Source of the DNA: Propionispora sp. 2/2-37
Lineage (GTDB): Bacteria > Bacillota > Negativicutes > Propionisporales > Propionisporaceae
Direction: 5' to 3'
Assembly: GCF_001298735.1 (NCBI RefSeq)
Contig: NZ_CYSP01000010.1
Span: 62,001-126,000 of the forward strand
Length of the DNA: 64,000 nucleotides
The notes below the pieces were generated by a model. That model searched no databases and was not told the origin of the DNA. It saw nothing but the letters and a program-made list of their open reading frames with translations. The translations under genes were made by a program, and so were the position numbers. Below are positions 49,595 to 59,530 of this stretch, piece after piece (within the stretch, counting starts at the first letter, position 1; the number at the start of each line of letters is the position of its first letter).

Positions 49595-49843
49595 ATGCAG
49601 GACATTCAGTTGGAAAAGGCAGTCCGGCAAGAAATAATGGGTTATCTTAAAGAGTTTTTCAGCAAAGAACGGGACGAAGAATTAAGCGATTTTCAGGCGG
49701 ATATGATTCTGGATTTCGTAATTAAAAAGATTGGCCCCCATTTGTATAATCAGGCTTTAAGCGATGCCCATGCGCTGATGAGTAAAAAGATAGAGGATAT
49801 TTATAGCTTGGAAAAACGAATTAGCATAAAAGGAAATGGATAA
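49595..49843 (+). CDS. DUF2164-family small protein
   Basis: An 82-residue acidic, helical, soluble protein. YLKEFFSKERDEELSDFQADMILDFVIKKIGPHLYNQALSDA is the conserved DUF2164 region; the IGPHLYNQ motif is characteristic. No function is known for the family. AGAGGTG at 49582-49588 precedes the ATG. It ends 14 bases before the end of the convergent exported-protein gene. Confidence 0.78.
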   Translation: MQDIQLEKAVRQEIMGYLKEFFSKERDEELSDFQADMILDFVIKKIGPHLYNQALSDAHALMSKKIEDIYSLEKRISIKGNG

Positions 49844-49857
49844 TGGCATGGACGCCA

Positions 49858-50433
49858 TCAGCCTTCACGGTAATTCGGGAGTTTTTTTAGCAGATAATAC
49901 ATCATGTCATCGGTGATATAGTCCGGAAATGCCGTCGGCATGGCAGCGCCATGGTAGGATTTCCTGTCGCGAACCTCAATATAGTTCTGAGAAGCCCGCT
50001 GATAGCTGGCCAGGCGTATAGCTACATTGGTTTCCTGAATTTGTTCGCCGTCCCAGCGGGTGTAGCTAAAGTCCCGATAGGAAGTTACCTCGGCGGCGAT
50101 GACAATGTCCGCAGAAGTTTTTTCGGCAATGGCAGCAAGCATATTCCGATTAACCGACAGCTTGTTTTTTTCAGGCTGCAGCACAGTCATTGCCTCTTTT
50201 ACCGTAGCTGCCGGCAAAATTTCAAAAACCGGTACGATCGAAGACAGGGATGTATGGAATTTTTTATGGAGCCCATTCGCTATGATGCTCTCGATCTCAG
50301 GACTTAATGCCACATGAGCAGAGGTTAGTACCGGTAGGATGGCTACTTTTTGCGGTGTTGCAGCCGAACAGGTGGTGAAACTGCCGGAAAGAAGAAGGAA
50401 AGCAAACGAAAAGCTGAGAATAAAATTTCGCAT
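49858..50433 (-). CDS. Exported protein of unknown function
   Basis: A 191-residue protein with a clear signal peptide (residues 1 to about 24, likely cleaved near SAA). After that KVAILPV and a mixed helix-strand pattern (NGLHKKF..., ADIVIAAEVTSY) recall the nucleotide-independent alpha/beta fold of CsgG/TolB-N-like envelope proteins. That is only a fold impression. It would be periplasmic. It is a single minus-strand gene. Confidence 0.65.
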   Translation of the reverse strand: MRNFILSFSFAFLLLSGSFTTCSAATPQKVAILPVLTSAHVALSPEIESIIANGLHKKFHTSLSSIVPVFEILPAATVKEAMTVLQPEKNKLSVNRNMLAAIAEKTSADIVIAAEVTSYRDFSYTRWDGEQIQETNVAIRLASYQRASQNYIEVRDRKSYHGAAMPTAFPDYITDDMMYYLLKKLPNYREG

Positions 50434-50727
50434 CAGACATCACTCCCAGTGATTAAGATTTGTTTTTATCACATAGTTTGATTCCCTGACTTTAAACAAT
50501 AGGAGGGGACATTGAAAAAAGTGACAGGTACATCTTTTTATTTATTTCATGATCACCGCTGATTTATCCTTCAGCCGGTAAAGAAGACTTTTGTATTTTT
50601 CAGCGATGGGCAATTCGATTTATTTTACACGATTTTTACTTCTTTTTAACAATACTATGTCCGTATTATGTCATAATTTAAGTATGAAAGATGAACACTT
50701 CTCCCCTCACTATAGATAAAAATAGAT

Positions 50728-50774
50728 AAAAAGAAGGCGCAGGTTGTCTGTATGGCAACCTGTGTTTTCTTTTT
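50728..50774. terminator. Terminator-like hairpin in a gene-free region
   Basis: CAGGTTG (50740-50746) pairs with CAACCTG (50756-50762), with outer AAAAAGAA/TTCTTTTT arms. Both strands carry a U-rich tail. No gene immediately upstream on either strand needs it, so it may end an unannotated short transcript. Confidence 0.55.
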
Positions 50775-50816
50775 GCAGGATATTCTGTAATCAACCGTTT
50801 CATTCTTTTCCAGCCG

Positions 50817-50825
50817 TGGTATAAT
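50817..50825 (+). promoter_or_regulatory. Extended -10 promoter of gatCAB
   Basis: TGGTATAAT is a consensus extended -10 (TGN-TATAAT). No good -35 is seen at the usual distance, which is normal for extended -10 promoters. It lies 62 bases before gatC. Confidence 0.6.
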
Positions 50826-50887
50826 ATTATGGTATGATAAAGCCAAATAGGGAATAATTGTGAAACTTTAGTTTGGATGGTGAAGAA

Positions 50888-51178
50888 ATGAAGATTACGC
50901 GAAATCACGTGGAAAAGGTTGCACTCTTGTCAAGACTGGAAATGCCGGAAAGCGAATTAGAGGCATTTACCGAGCAATTAAACGCTATTTTAGAATATGC
51001 CGATTCACTCAACAGGGTGGACACTACTGGTATTCAGCCAACGGCACATGTCCTTCCCTTGAAGAATGTCATGCGGGCCGATGAAGTAAAACCTTCTTTG
51101 CCGCGTGAACTGGCGCTGTCAAATGCTCCGGAGCAGGAAGACGGCTATTTCAAAGTGCCTAAAATTATAGAAGGGTAA
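50888..51178 (+). CDS. gatC: Asp-tRNA(Asn)/Glu-tRNA(Gln) amidotransferase subunit C
   Basis: A 96-residue Gat[28 protein letters not shown] and the conserved [17 protein letters not shown] loop that wraps around GatA. It stabilises the GatCAB complex that converts Glu-tRNA(Gln) or Asp-tRNA(Asn) to the amides. The ATG at 50888, with GGTGAAG before it, gives the usual length; TTG at 50873 is a less likely alternative. Confidence 0.94.
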   Translation: MKITRNHVEKVALLSRLEMPESELEAFTEQLNAILEYADSLNRVDTTGIQPTAHVLPLKNVMRADEVKPSLPRELALSNAPEQEDGYFKVPKIIEG

Positions 51179-51228
51179 AGAAAATACAGGGTGAATTTAC
51201 AGGCGGACAGCCTTTAGGGAGGACAAGT

Positions 51229-52689
51229 ATGGAACTATTTACATACACAGCACAACAGCTACATCAGAAATTAATTGATAAAGAGATATCGGCAGTTGAG
51301 ATTACAAAAGCGGTATTATCCCGGATGGATCAGGTGGAAGAACGGGTCAGGGCATACATTACCCAGACACGTGATACCGCTCTCCGGCAGGCACAGGTGG
51401 TAGACGAAAAATTGGCCAGGGGAGAAACGATTGTGCCTTTAGCCGGTATCCCGGGAATCATTAAGGATAACATGTGCACCAGGGGAATTAAAACGACCTG
51501 TGCGTCGCATATGCTGGAAAATTTCGTCCCGCCGTATGATGCGACCGTTATCGAAAAATTGGCGGTAGAGGGAATGGTTATGACCGGCAAGGCCAATATG
51601 GACGAGTTCGCCATGGGTGGTTCCACGGAGAACTCCGGTTTCTTTCCCACGCGCAATCCCTGGGATATGGACCGGGTACCTGGCGGCTCAAGCGGCGGTT
51701 CGGCGGCGGCTGTTGCGGCAGGAGAGGCGATTTGGGCTCTGGGGTCGGATACCGGTGGCTCCATTCGCCAGCCGGCAGCTTATTGTGGTGTGGTCGGGAT
51801 GAAACCCACCTACGGCCGGGTTTCGCGTTATGGCTTGGTGGCATTTGCTTCTTCGCTGGATCAGATTGGACCGATTACCCGCGACGTGACGGATTGTGCT
51901 TTGGTGATGAATGCCATTGCCGGCTACGATCCCAAGGATTCGACATCCATTAACGCCGCTGTACCGGATTATACCCAAGCCCTGGTACCGAATGTAAAGG
52001 GACTTAAAATCGGCATACCCCGGGAATATTTTGTTGACGGTATGGATACGGAAGTTGAGCACACTGTGCGCAAAGCGATTGAACAACTGGTGGCTTTAGG
52101 GGCTGAATGCAAGGAAATTGCCATGCCGAACACGGAATATGCCCTGTCCGCTTATTATCTGATTGCGCCGGCCGAAGCCAGCTCCAATCTGGCCAGATAT
52201 GACGGCGTCGGGTTTGGTCACCGTGAACCTGGCAACGATATTGTCGCGATGTATAAAAAAACGCGCAGCGAAGCTTTTGGCCCGGAAGTCAAACGCCGGA
52301 TCATGCTGGGAACGTATGCATTAAGTTCAGGCTATTATGACGCGTATTATCTCAAGGCACTGCAGGTACGTACCTTGGTCAAACAGGATTTTGACAGGGC
52401 TTTTGAAGACGTGGATGTACTCGTTACGCCGACCGCGCCGACAACCGCTTTTAAAATCGGCGAAAAGACCAACGATCCGCTGGCTATGTATGTGCAGGAT
52501 ATCTGCACTATTCCGGTCAATCTTGCCGGTGTACCCGGAATATCCGTTCCGTGCGGTTTTGCCGGAGGCTTGCCGGTAGGCATGCAGATTATCGGCAAGC
52601 CTCTGGACGAGGAAACAATCATCCGTGTGGCGTATACGTTTGAACAGAGTAATGATTATCATAAGCGTTTTGCGCCGGTGGGAGGTTAG
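51229..52689 (+). CDS. gatA: Asp-tRNA(Asn)/Glu-tRNA(Gln) amidotransferase subunit A
   Basis: A 486-residue amidase-signature protein. The catalytic Lys is in [10 protein letters not shown], and the cis-Ser and nucleophile Ser are in [14 protein letters not shown] and [11 protein letters not shown]. It releases ammonia from glutamine for the GatB kinase/transamidase. AGGGAGG precedes the start. It lies 50 bases after gatC and 3 bases before gatB. Confidence 0.96.
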   Translation: MELFTYTAQQLHQKLIDKEISAVEITKAVLSRMDQVEERVRAYITQTRDTALRQAQVVDEKLARGETIVPLAGIPGIIKDNMCTRGIKTTCASHMLENFVPPYDATVIEKLAVEGMVMTGKANMDEFAMGGSTENSGFFPTRNPWDMDRVPGGSSGGSAAAVAAGEAIWALGSDTGGSIRQPAAYCGVVGMKPTYGRVSRYGLVAFASSLDQIGPITRDVTDCALVMNAIAGYDPKDSTSINAAVPDYTQALVPNVKGLKIGIPREYFVDGMDTEVEHTVRKAIEQLVALGAECKEIAMPNTEYALSAYYLIAPAEASSNLARYDGVGFGHREPGNDIVAMYKKTRSEAFGPEVKRRIMLGTYALSSGYYDAYYLKALQVRTLVKQDFDRAFEDVDVLVTPTAPTTAFKIGEKTNDPLAMYVQDICTIPVNLAGVPGISVPCGFAGGLPVGMQIIGKPLDEETIIRVAYTFEQSNDYHKRFAPVGG

Positions 52690-52692
52690 AAT

Positions 52693-54126
52693 ATGGATTA
52701 TGAAATTGTAATAGGTCTTGAGGTTCATTCCGAATTAAAAACAAAATCGAAAATTTTCTGCGGGTGCAGCACACAATTCGGTTCGGAGCAAAACACTAAT
52801 GTTTGTCCGGTATGTTTGGGACTGCCGGGTGTATTGCCGGTGATTAACGAAAAGGTTGTAGAGTTCGCCATCCGTGCCGGACTGGCGCTTAATTGCGAAA
52901 TTTTGCCGTTCAGCAAATTTGACCGGAAAAACTATTATTATCCGGATTTGCCGAAAAACTTTCAAACTTCACAATATGATTTACCGATTGCCGTGAAGGG
53001 GTATCTGGATATTGAAGTCGACGGACAGGTAAAACGCATTGGCATTACCAGGGTTCATATGGAGGAGGATGCCGGTAAACTGGTGCATTCCGGCACCATC
53101 AATAAATCCGACTATGCCCTGGTTGATTATAACCGCACCGGTGTGCCTTTGATCGAAATCGTTTCCGAACCGGATATCCGCACGCCGGAAGAGGCAAAAG
53201 CCTATCTGGAAAAACTCAAGGCCATACTGCAGTATATTGACGTATCCGACTGCAAAATGGAAGAAGGCAGTTTACGTTGTGATGCGAATATTTCTCTCCG
53301 GCCGCGGGGAACGGAAACGTTTGGCACCAAAGCGGAAATTAAAAATCTAAATTCCTTCCGTTCGGTACAACGGGGCTTAGAATATGAAGCCCTGCGGCAA
53401 GAACAAGTACTGGAGGAGGGCGGACGCGTGATTCAGGAAACACGTTCCTGGGATGAAGCAAAAGGGGTTACCCTGACGATGCGCAGCAAAGAGCAGGCCG
53501 ATGACTACCGTTATTTTCCCGAACCTGATCTGGTGCCGGTTGTTGTGGATCCTGCCAAAGTGGAAGAGATACGGGACAATTTGCCCGAACTGCCGGATGC
53601 AAGGCAAAAACGGCTGATCCGGGATTACGGCCTTTCCTCTTACGACGCCGGTATAATTACGGCCAGTAAAGCCATGGCCGATTATTTTGATGAAACGGTA
53701 CGCCATAAAATTGATGCCAAAGCGGCGGCTAACTGGCTGATGGGCGAGGTATCCAAACACCTGAACACTGCGGGCCTGTCAATTGAAGAGTGTCCGGTTG
53801 CACCGGCTCGGCTGGCGGGAATGCTTGCCTTGATTGAAAAGGGAACGATATCCGGGAAAATTGCCAAAACAGTATTTGAAGAAATGTGGTCAACCGGAAA
53901 GGATGCCGACACGGTTGTGAAAGAAAAAGGATTGGTTCAGATTACGGACGAAGGTGCGATCGTTGGCATTGTAGAAGCGGTCATTGCGGCTAATCCGCAG
54001 TCTGTAGAGGATTTTAAGGCCGGAAAAGACAAGGCCATCGGCTTCCTGGTCGGGCAGATTATGAAACAGACCAAGGGTCGGGCCAATCCCGAACTGGTCA
54101 ATAAATTATTGCGGGAAAGGTTATAG
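52693..54126 (+). CDS. gatB: Asp-tRNA(Asn)/Glu-tRNA(Gln) amidotransferase subunit B
   Basis: A 477-residue protein. [24 protein letters not shown] and [12 protein letters not shown] are the start of the kinase core with its metal-binding cysteines. [15 protein letters not shown] and the C-terminal YqeY-like helical tail complete the family pattern. It phosphorylates the misacylated tRNA and transfers ammonia. It is the last gene of gatCAB and is followed by a terminator. Confidence 0.96.
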   Translation: MDYEIVIGLEVHSELKTKSKIFCGCSTQFGSEQNTNVCPVCLGLPGVLPVINEKVVEFAIRAGLALNCEILPFSKFDRKNYYYPDLPKNFQTSQYDLPIAVKGYLDIEVDGQVKRIGITRVHMEEDAGKLVHSGTINKSDYALVDYNRTGVPLIEIVSEPDIRTPEEAKAYLEKLKAILQYIDVSDCKMEEGSLRCDANISLRPRGTETFGTKAEIKNLNSFRSVQRGLEYEALRQEQVLEEGGRVIQETRSWDEAKGVTLTMRSKEQADDYRYFPEPDLVPVVVDPAKVEEIRDNLPELPDARQKRLIRDYGLSSYDAGIITASKAMADYFDETVRHKIDAKAAANWLMGEVSKHLNTAGLSIEECPVAPARLAGMLALIEKGTISGKIAKTVFEEMWSTGKDADTVVKEKGLVQITDEGAIVGIVEAVIAANPQSVEDFKAGKDKAIGFLVGQIMKQTKGRANPELVNKLLRERL

Positions 54127-54130
54127 AGGA

Positions 54131-54159
54131 AAAGAAGCGGGTGACCGCTTCTTTTTTTT
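54131..54159 (+). terminator. Terminator of gatCAB
   Basis: AAAGAAGCGG (54131-54140) and CCGCTTCTTT pair around GTGA and run into TTTTTTTT (54152-54159). Confidence 0.9.
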
Positions 54160-54258
54160 GTGTGAATAACGGAAAAACGGAAAAAATATCTTGGCATTAA
54201 ACAAAATAGGCTCGTGCATAATGGTAGTAAATAGAGTAGAACAAAAGAAGGTAACCAG

Positions 54259-54948
54259 ATGCTGCCGGAAAAGGTAAACTGGAATATCAAAACATTGATT
54301 GCCGTTTATGTTTTGCGCATTGTTTTAGGGTTGCTCATCGTACAGACCATCTATCCTTTGTTTACGACGGTTACCAGTTTTATGGTGGAAATGACCGACC
54401 GGATTATTGTTATCCTACTTGTATGGCTGGTTATTTCCAGAGGAGAGGCTAAATTCAGCGATTTGGGGTTAGCCTTCCAATCGGTTAGATATTTTGTCCA
54501 AAACAGCATCTTGGGAGTAACTGCCGGTGTATTGCTGCTTTTCGCCAGTATCTTCAGTGAGCAATATTATACCACCTGGTTATTGCTGACTCCGGCACCT
54601 CACCCTTTAGCCCTGCAGGCACAATATGCGGGTTCCTGGCAGCAATTGCTGCCGCCGCTGTTTCTGGCCGGTATAGCCGCTCCGGTATCGGAAGAAATCT
54701 TATACCGTTTATTCACTTTTCTGCCGCTTAAGGAACGCTGGGGAGTATGGGGAGGAGCATTTGGCAGTGCCGCTATTTTTACCTTAATGCATTTTAACGT
54801 CTACTGGTTAGGAGAAATGATGGTGGTCGGTACGGGGCTTGCGCTCTTGTACTCCTGGCGTGGTTCGCTTATCAGTGCCATATGGGCCCATGCTTTTGTG
54901 AATATAAGCAAAATGCTTATGATTTTTTGGGGAATATCACCGGTCTGA
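54259..54948 (+). CDS. CPBP-family intramembrane glutamic protease
   Basis: A 229-residue membrane protein with about seven hydrophobic helices. The CPBP/Abi motifs are present: Glu145-Glu146-xxx-Arg150 (SEEILYR), His178 (LMHFN) and His211 (WAHAFVN). In the known Rce1-like family these form the active site. Target substrates are unknown. A downstream zinc-ribbon gene 30 bases away may be co-transcribed. Confidence 0.85.
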   Translation: MLPEKVNWNIKTLIAVYVLRIVLGLLIVQTIYPLFTTVTSFMVEMTDRIIVILLVWLVISRGEAKFSDLGLAFQSVRYFVQNSILGVTAGVLLLFASIFSEQYYTTWLLLTPAPHPLALQAQYAGSWQQLLPPLFLAGIAAPVSEEILYRLFTFLPLKERWGVWGGAFGSAAIFTLMHFNVYWLGEMMVVGTGLALLYSWRGSLISAIWAHAFVNISKMLMIFWGISPV

Positions 54949-54978
54949 GTATAAACCATCGGTAAGGGAGGTTTTTTT

Positions 54979-55230
54979 ATGCCGCGCTGTTTGGACTGCG
55001 GGAATACCAAAAGCTTTGTTTCCAGCGTTGTGTCTCCTGCATCGCAGTATGCCAATGGACCGCTTTCCGGGTTAATCGCAGATTTTGCCGATGAAACATT
55101 GCAGCAAGTGACCAGTCTGGGTGCTGATAAAAAAACCATTAATGCCGCCAATGCCAAACCGCAGGAATTTTTTGATACCTGTTTTTATTGTGGCAGTCAG
55201 CAAATTAGCTGGGAAAAGGATTTACCATAG
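54979..55230 (+). CDS. Small zinc-ribbon protein of unknown function
   Basis: An 83-residue protein with two CxxC pairs (CLDCG at the start, CFYCG near the end), which probably hold one zinc ion. The middle is a short helical region (IADFADETLQQVTSL). No family is recognised. GGGAGG precedes the ATG, and the gene fits between the CPBP gene and the Lon-like protease without overlap, so it looks real. Confidence 0.62.
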   Translation: MPRCLDCGNTKSFVSSVVSPASQYANGPLSGLIADFADETLQQVTSLGADKKTINAANAKPQEFFDTCFYCGSQQISWEKDLP

Positions 55231-55342
55231 GTAGAGGCGAACCTTATACAGCAATCAGCAATATATTGAAGAAGAAGGGCCTGCAAACCAGAAGTGTTTT
55301 ATGGGTAAAGTTTACAAGAATGAGGAAGAGGGGAATAAAGGC

Positions 55343-57763
55343 ATGACAAAATGGAATGAACTACCTGTGGAAAAACTTCGCTTTATCTGTGAAGAAAGTA
55401 TATTAAATTTTGATACAACAGCCACCGTACCTCCTCTGGATGTTATGATTGGACAAGAACGAGCTGTTAAGGCAGTGGAATTCGGCCTTTATACCAAAAA
55501 TGCCGGATATAATATTTTTATTTCCGGTTTAGTAGGAACCGGAAAAATCACCTACGCTAAAACCGCCGTTGCCAAAACGGCGGCCAAACGGGTCGATTTG
55601 CCGCTGGATTGGTGTTATGTAAATAATTTTCATAATGCGGCCCAGCCTAAGGCATTGTCTTTGCCGGCAGGGATGGGCTGTCAATTTCAAAGTGATATGA
55701 AGAAACTGATTGAGGAATTAAAAAGTGATATTGCCAAAGTGTTCAGCGGGGAAGAATACGAACAATCGAAGGCGGATCTGGCAAAAACCTTTCAGGATAA
55801 ACGTACCTTGATCATTGAGGGTTTTAATAAAAAAGCCGAAGAAATGGGGATACAGCCCCAATGGTCGACCACCGGGTTCGCCGGGTTGCCCATGGTTGAC
55901 GGTAAGGCGATTACTCAGGAGGAATTTAAAAATCTGGGGGCGGAAGAACGTGAAGGAATTGAAAAAAACGCCTTAGCCGTTCATGAAAAAGCAATGGAAG
56001 TAATCCGGCGCCTGCAGGTTCTAGAGCGTGAGGTGCGTGAAGAACTAAAAAGCCTGGACGGGAAAATTGGTTTATTTGCGGTTGGGCATTTAATCGAAAG
56101 CTTAGCAGCCAAGTATAAAGATTTTGCCGAAGTTACGGAATATCTGGAAGCAGTAAAAAATGATATCGTTACCAATATAAATGATTTTAAACCGGCTCAG
56201 ATAGATGAAGAGCAAAACCCGCTGCTGTTATTCAGAAGAAATATGCAGGACAGCGGGAAGGATAAGTACAAGGTCAACTTAGTTGTTGACAACAGTGATA
56301 CCAAGGGGGTACCTGTTGTTGTCGAAACCAACCCCACCTACTATAATTTAGTAGGCAGGGTTGAATACGAAACCCGCATGGGGATGGTCAGCACCGATTA
56401 TACCATGATAAAAGCAGGGGCTTTGCACCGGGCCAATGGCGGCTATCTGATTCTGAATGTTCGTGATGTCCTCACGAATATCGGGGCATGGGAAGCGTTA
56501 AAGCGCATACTGAAAACCAGAAAACTGTTTATTGAAAATTTGGGTGAGCAGTATGGCATGCTGGCCATGGCCTCCTTAAAGCCGGAGCCTATCCCGGTCA
56601 ATGTCAAAGTTGTGCTTATCGGCAGTCCGCAAATGTATTATTTATTATATAATTATGATGAAGATTTCCGTAAATTATTTAAAGTACATGCTGATTTTGA
56701 TGTGCAAATGGATAATAACCCAGCCAATGTGAAAAAACTGGCAGGCTTTATCAGCTCTACAGTGGAACGGAAGCAGCTTAAACATTTTGACCGTTCCGCC
56801 GTTGCTCAGGTAGTGGAATATTGTTGTCGCTTGGCCGGCAATCAAAAAAAATTAACTACCCGTTTTAACGAAGTGGTAGAAATTTTATGTGAAGCCGACG
56901 TTTGGGCCGCTCTGGATAACTGTGAGTTTGTACAATCCCGGCATGTAAAAAAGGCCGTTGAGGAAAAACGGTACCGGGCCAATAAATACGAAGAACGTCT
57001 GCAGGAGATGTTTGCCGAAGGAAAATTCCTTCTGGATACAGGAGAGGAAAAAGTCGGCCAGGTCAACGGCTTGGCAGTATTAGCGGTAGGCGAGTATATG
57101 TTCGGCAAACCGTCACGCATTACGGCCAATACCTATTTAGGTAAAAGTGGTGTGATCAATATTGAGCGGGAAACCAAAATGAGCGGCAGCAGTCATACCA
57201 AGGGAGTTCTGATTCTTAGCGGTTATATGGGAGAGAAATTTGCCCAAAGGCAGCCGCTGACGCTGACAGCCAGCATCACTTTTGAACAGACGTATGACGG
57301 CGTAGATGGCGACAGTGCCTCCAGTACGGAACTATATGCCATTTTATCCAGCCTGTCCGGGCTGCCTATTAAACAATACATTGCCGTTACCGGATCGGTG
57401 AACCAAAAAGGTGAGATTCAGCCTATCGGCGGCGCTACACAAAAAATCGAGGGATTTTTTGCAGTATGTAAAATGAAAGGCTTGACCGGCAAACAGGGGG
57501 TGATGATTCCCTGGCAAAATGCTGATGATCTTACCCTTAATGAAGAAATAACCGAAGCCGTGCGGCAAGGTCAGTTTCATATTTATGCCGTAAAAACCAT
57601 TGATGAAGGAATTGAAATATTGACCGGCGTTCCAGCAGGTGAGGCAGCACCAGACGGAAGTTATCCGGAGGGAACGGTGCATCATTTGGTGGCCAAAAAA
57701 TTGGATGAATACATGCAGACGTTAATCAAAATCGGCAAAAGTGTCGAAAGTGAACAAAAATAG
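55343..57763 (+). CDS. LonB-like ATP-dependent protease (AAA_32/S16 type)
   Basis: An 806-residue protein. The N-terminal AAA part begins LRFICEESILNFDTT and has a P-loop GLVGTGKIT at 62-70, in which the usual Thr/Ser after Lys68 is Ile69. A long helical insertion (about 120-300) follows. The C-terminal S16 protease domain has the Ser-Lys dyad Ser658 (DGDSASS) and Lys701 (GATQKIEGFF), 43 residues apart as in Lon. Family members degrade misfolded or specific proteins. The start at 55343 has AGAGGGG upstream; ATG at 55301 has a poor site. Confidence 0.88.
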   Translation: MTKWNELPVEKLRFICEESILNFDTTATVPPLDVMIGQERAVKAVEFGLYTKNAGYNIFISGLVGTGKITYAKTAVAKTAAKRVDLPLDWCYVNNFHNAAQPKALSLPAGMGCQFQSDMKKLIEELKSDIAKVFSGEEYEQSKADLAKTFQDKRTLIIEGFNKKAEEMGIQPQWSTTGFAGLPMVDGKAITQEEFKNLGAEEREGIEKNALAVHEKAMEVIRRLQVLEREVREELKSLDGKIGLFAVGHLIESLAAKYKDFAEVTEYLEAVKNDIVTNINDFKPAQIDEEQNPLLLFRRNMQDSGKDKYKVNLVVDNSDTKGVPVVVETNPTYYNLVGRVEYETRMGMVSTDYTMIKAGALHRANGGYLILNVRDVLTNIGAWEALKRILKTRKLFIENLGEQYGMLAMASLKPEPIPVNVKVVLIGSPQMYYLLYNYDEDFRKLFKVHADFDVQMDNNPANVKKLAGFISSTVERKQLKHFDRSAVAQVVEYCCRLAGNQKKLTTRFNEVVEILCEADVWAALDNCEFVQSRHVKKAVEEKRYRANKYEERLQEMFAEGKFLLDTGEEKVGQVNGLAVLAVGEYMFGKPSRITANTYLGKSGVINIERETKMSGSSHTKGVLILSGYMGEKFAQRQPLTLTASITFEQTYDGVDGDSASSTELYAILSSLSGLPIKQYIAVTGSVNQKGEIQPIGGATQKIEGFFAVCKMKGLTGKQGVMIPWQNADDLTLNEEITEAVRQGQFHIYAVKTIDEGIEILTGVPAGEAAPDGSYPEGTVHHLVAKKLDEYMQTLIKIGKSVESEQK

Positions 57764-57822
57764 CACAAAAAGTTATGACGGATCATAATGGATAGAGTTT
57801 TTGGGTGAAAGGTGATTGTATT

Positions 57823-59202
57823 TTGTCAAAACAGATTTTAATTCCGCCGGTAAAAAAGGGCGGTAGATATACACTGGAGATTGTTGGATTAGGTCATAGC
57901 GGAGAAGGCGTGGGCCGCTTGGCGGAGTTTACCGTATTTGTACCGCAGGCCCTGCCGGGAGAGAAAGTTCAGGTATCCGTGATGGAAGTGAAAAAGAATT
58001 ATGCGAAAGCAAAATTATTGGCTGTGGAAAAGCCTTCGCCTTTTCGGGTGCAGCCGCCGTGTCTGGTTTATGATGTGTGTGGCGGCTGCCAACTGCAGCA
58101 CCTCAGCTATGAGGGGCAGTTAATCTATAAGCGGCAAAGTGTGGTTGATGCCGTGACCCGCATCGGGAAGCTGCCGGAGGTGCAGGTCCGTGCGACACTA
58201 GGGGCGGAGTGCCCCTGGAATTACCGTAATAAAATGCAGTTTCCTGTAGGCAAAGAAAATGGAAACGTTGTGATCGGTTGTTTCGCGCAAGGCACGCATA
58301 CCATCATTCCTACCGAGACTTGTGCAATTCAACAGGAGGCTAACAACCGTATTGTACGGACTGTACGTTCGGCCATTGATGAGCTGGGTATCAGTATATA
58401 CAATGAAAAAAGCGGCACCGGCATTATGCGACATGTGGTAGGCCGGGTAGGCGTAGCCACCGGAGAGATTATGGTAGTGCTGGTTACCGCTCAAAAGCAT
58501 TTGCCGCATAAAGAAAAGCTGATTCAAAGCCTTCGGGAGCATATTCCCGGTCTGATGAGCATTGTGCAGAATGTTAATGAGAAACAGACTAACGTGATTA
58601 TGGGTGATGATACGCAGACAATTTGGGGGCAGGACACCATCACTGACCGTTTAGGGGAATTTTCTTTTGTTATTTCGGCCCGGTCCTTTTTTCAGGTAAA
58701 TACGGCACAGGCGGAAATTCTTTACAATAAAGCTGTGGAATATGCCGGTTTATCCGGTACGGAAATTGTTATTGACGCTTATTGCGGAACGGGGACCATT
58801 ACCCTGTTTTTGGCTAAACGGGCTAAAAAAGTATATGGTATCGAAGTAGTTGCCCCGGCCATCTGGGATGCCAAAGTAAATACCCGCCGGAATGATATTG
58901 ACAATACCGAATTTATTGTTGGGGATGCAGTGGAAGTGATGCCCCTCCTTTTTAAAGACGGCGTTCGCCCTAAAGTGATTGTCGTAGATCCCCCCCGGGC
59001 CGGTTGTGACCGTACGGTTTTAGAAACTTTTCTACATATGCAGCCGCAAAGAATTGTGTATGTATCCTGTAACCCTGCTTCCCTGGCAAGAGATTTAGCC
59101 ATTTTGGCAGAACATCAGTATATTGTACAGGAAATTCAGCCGGTCGATATGTTCCCGCATACGTACCACGTTGAGACAGTCGCGTTGATAGAGCGGAAGT
59201 AG
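57823..59202 (+). CDS. rlmD: 23S rRNA (uracil-C5)-methyltransferase, RlmD/TrmA family
   Basis: A 459-residue RNA methyltransferase. An N-terminal TRAM domain (about 10-70) is followed by four cysteines for a 4Fe-4S cluster (Cys80, Cys86, Cys89, Cys167), the SAM-binding DAYCGTGTITLFLA and the catalytic cysteine in YVSCNPASLARDL. It methylates a uridine of rRNA; whether U1939, U747 or a tRNA site cannot be told from sequence alone. AAGGTGA at 57809-57815 is best spaced for TTG at 57823; GTG at 57805 is an alternative. Confidence 0.88.
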   Translation: MSKQILIPPVKKGGRYTLEIVGLGHSGEGVGRLAEFTVFVPQALPGEKVQVSVMEVKKNYAKAKLLAVEKPSPFRVQPPCLVYDVCGGCQLQHLSYEGQLIYKRQSVVDAVTRIGKLPEVQVRATLGAECPWNYRNKMQFPVGKENGNVVIGCFAQGTHTIIPTETCAIQQEANNRIVRTVRSAIDELGISIYNEKSGTGIMRHVVGRVGVATGEIMVVLVTAQKHLPHKEKLIQSLREHIPGLMSIVQNVNEKQTNVIMGDDTQTIWGQDTITDRLGEFSFVISARSFFQVNTAQAEILYNKAVEYAGLSGTEIVIDAYCGTGTITLFLAKRAKKVYGIEVVAPAIWDAKVNTRRNDIDNTEFIVGDAVEVMPLLFKDGVRPKVIVVDPPRAGCDRTVLETFLHMQPQRIVYVSCNPASLARDLAILAEHQYIVQEIQPVDMFPHTYHVETVALIERK

Positions 59203-59257
59203 CTTGAAATATAAGGCTTTGCGGGTTTGATGATAATTTGATATGTGTGATTTATGT

Positions 59258-59288
59258 TCGCCTAGACGTAAGGTCTGGGCGATTTTTT
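59258..59288 (+). terminator. Terminator of rlmD
   Basis: TCGCCTAGAC (59258-59267) pairs with GTCTGGGCGA (59273-59282) and is followed by TTTTTT (59283-59288). Confidence 0.88.
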
Positions 59289-59303
59289 ACCCCCGGGGGT
59301 AAA
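59286..59303. repeat. Perfect 18-bp GC palindrome at the junction to the restriction-modification genes
   Basis: TTTACCCCCGGGGGTAAA is a perfect inverted repeat immediately after the rlmD terminator. A second inverted pair, TTACGC (59305-59310) and GCGTAA (about 59329-59334), follows directly. The two nested dyads look like a protein-binding or recombination site. No recombinase gene is present in the window. Confidence 0.5.
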
Positions 59304-59407
59304 GTTTACGCGAAACGGAACTTTTTGGCGTAAGTAAGGAGAGTTTTGCGGGATGGATGGAAAATAGAGAAAAGAGATACATTTAAAAATTACCAAATTG
59401 GAGTAGT

Positions 59408-59449
59408 AGTCGTTTGCTGTTGCTTTGCAGTCAAGCGGCTTTTTTTATT
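59408..59449 (+). terminator. Second terminator in the rlmD-RM intergenic region
   Basis: AGTCGTTTGCTG (59408-59419) pairs with CAGTCAAGCGGCT (59428-59440), with one bulge and some G-U pairs, and is followed by TTTTTTT. No gene was found between it and the rlmD terminator. The 387-bp region 59203-59589 otherwise holds only this, the palindrome and the RM promoter. Confidence 0.65.
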
Positions 59450-59530
59450 TTTAAGGCCTATTTGCTGCCACTTTCCGCACTGAAGTAACTGTTTTTACAG
59501 TTTAATAAAGTCTATAAATAGATACTGAAA

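Larger units (their letters stand above)
50434..50887. other. 454-bp intergenic region between the exported-protein gene and gatC
   Basis: AT-rich DNA between two divergent genes. It contains a hairpin at 50728-50774 and an extended -10 element for gatC. A 16-codon frame after AGGAGGGG at 50501 is too short and unsupported to call. Nothing else was recognised. Confidence 0.6.

Noticed and set aside
50501-50565. Short frame after AGGAGGGG that could be a leader peptide
   Set aside because: Only about 16 codons from a TTG start, with no codon enrichment, hairpin coupling or conserved neighbour to suggest attenuation.
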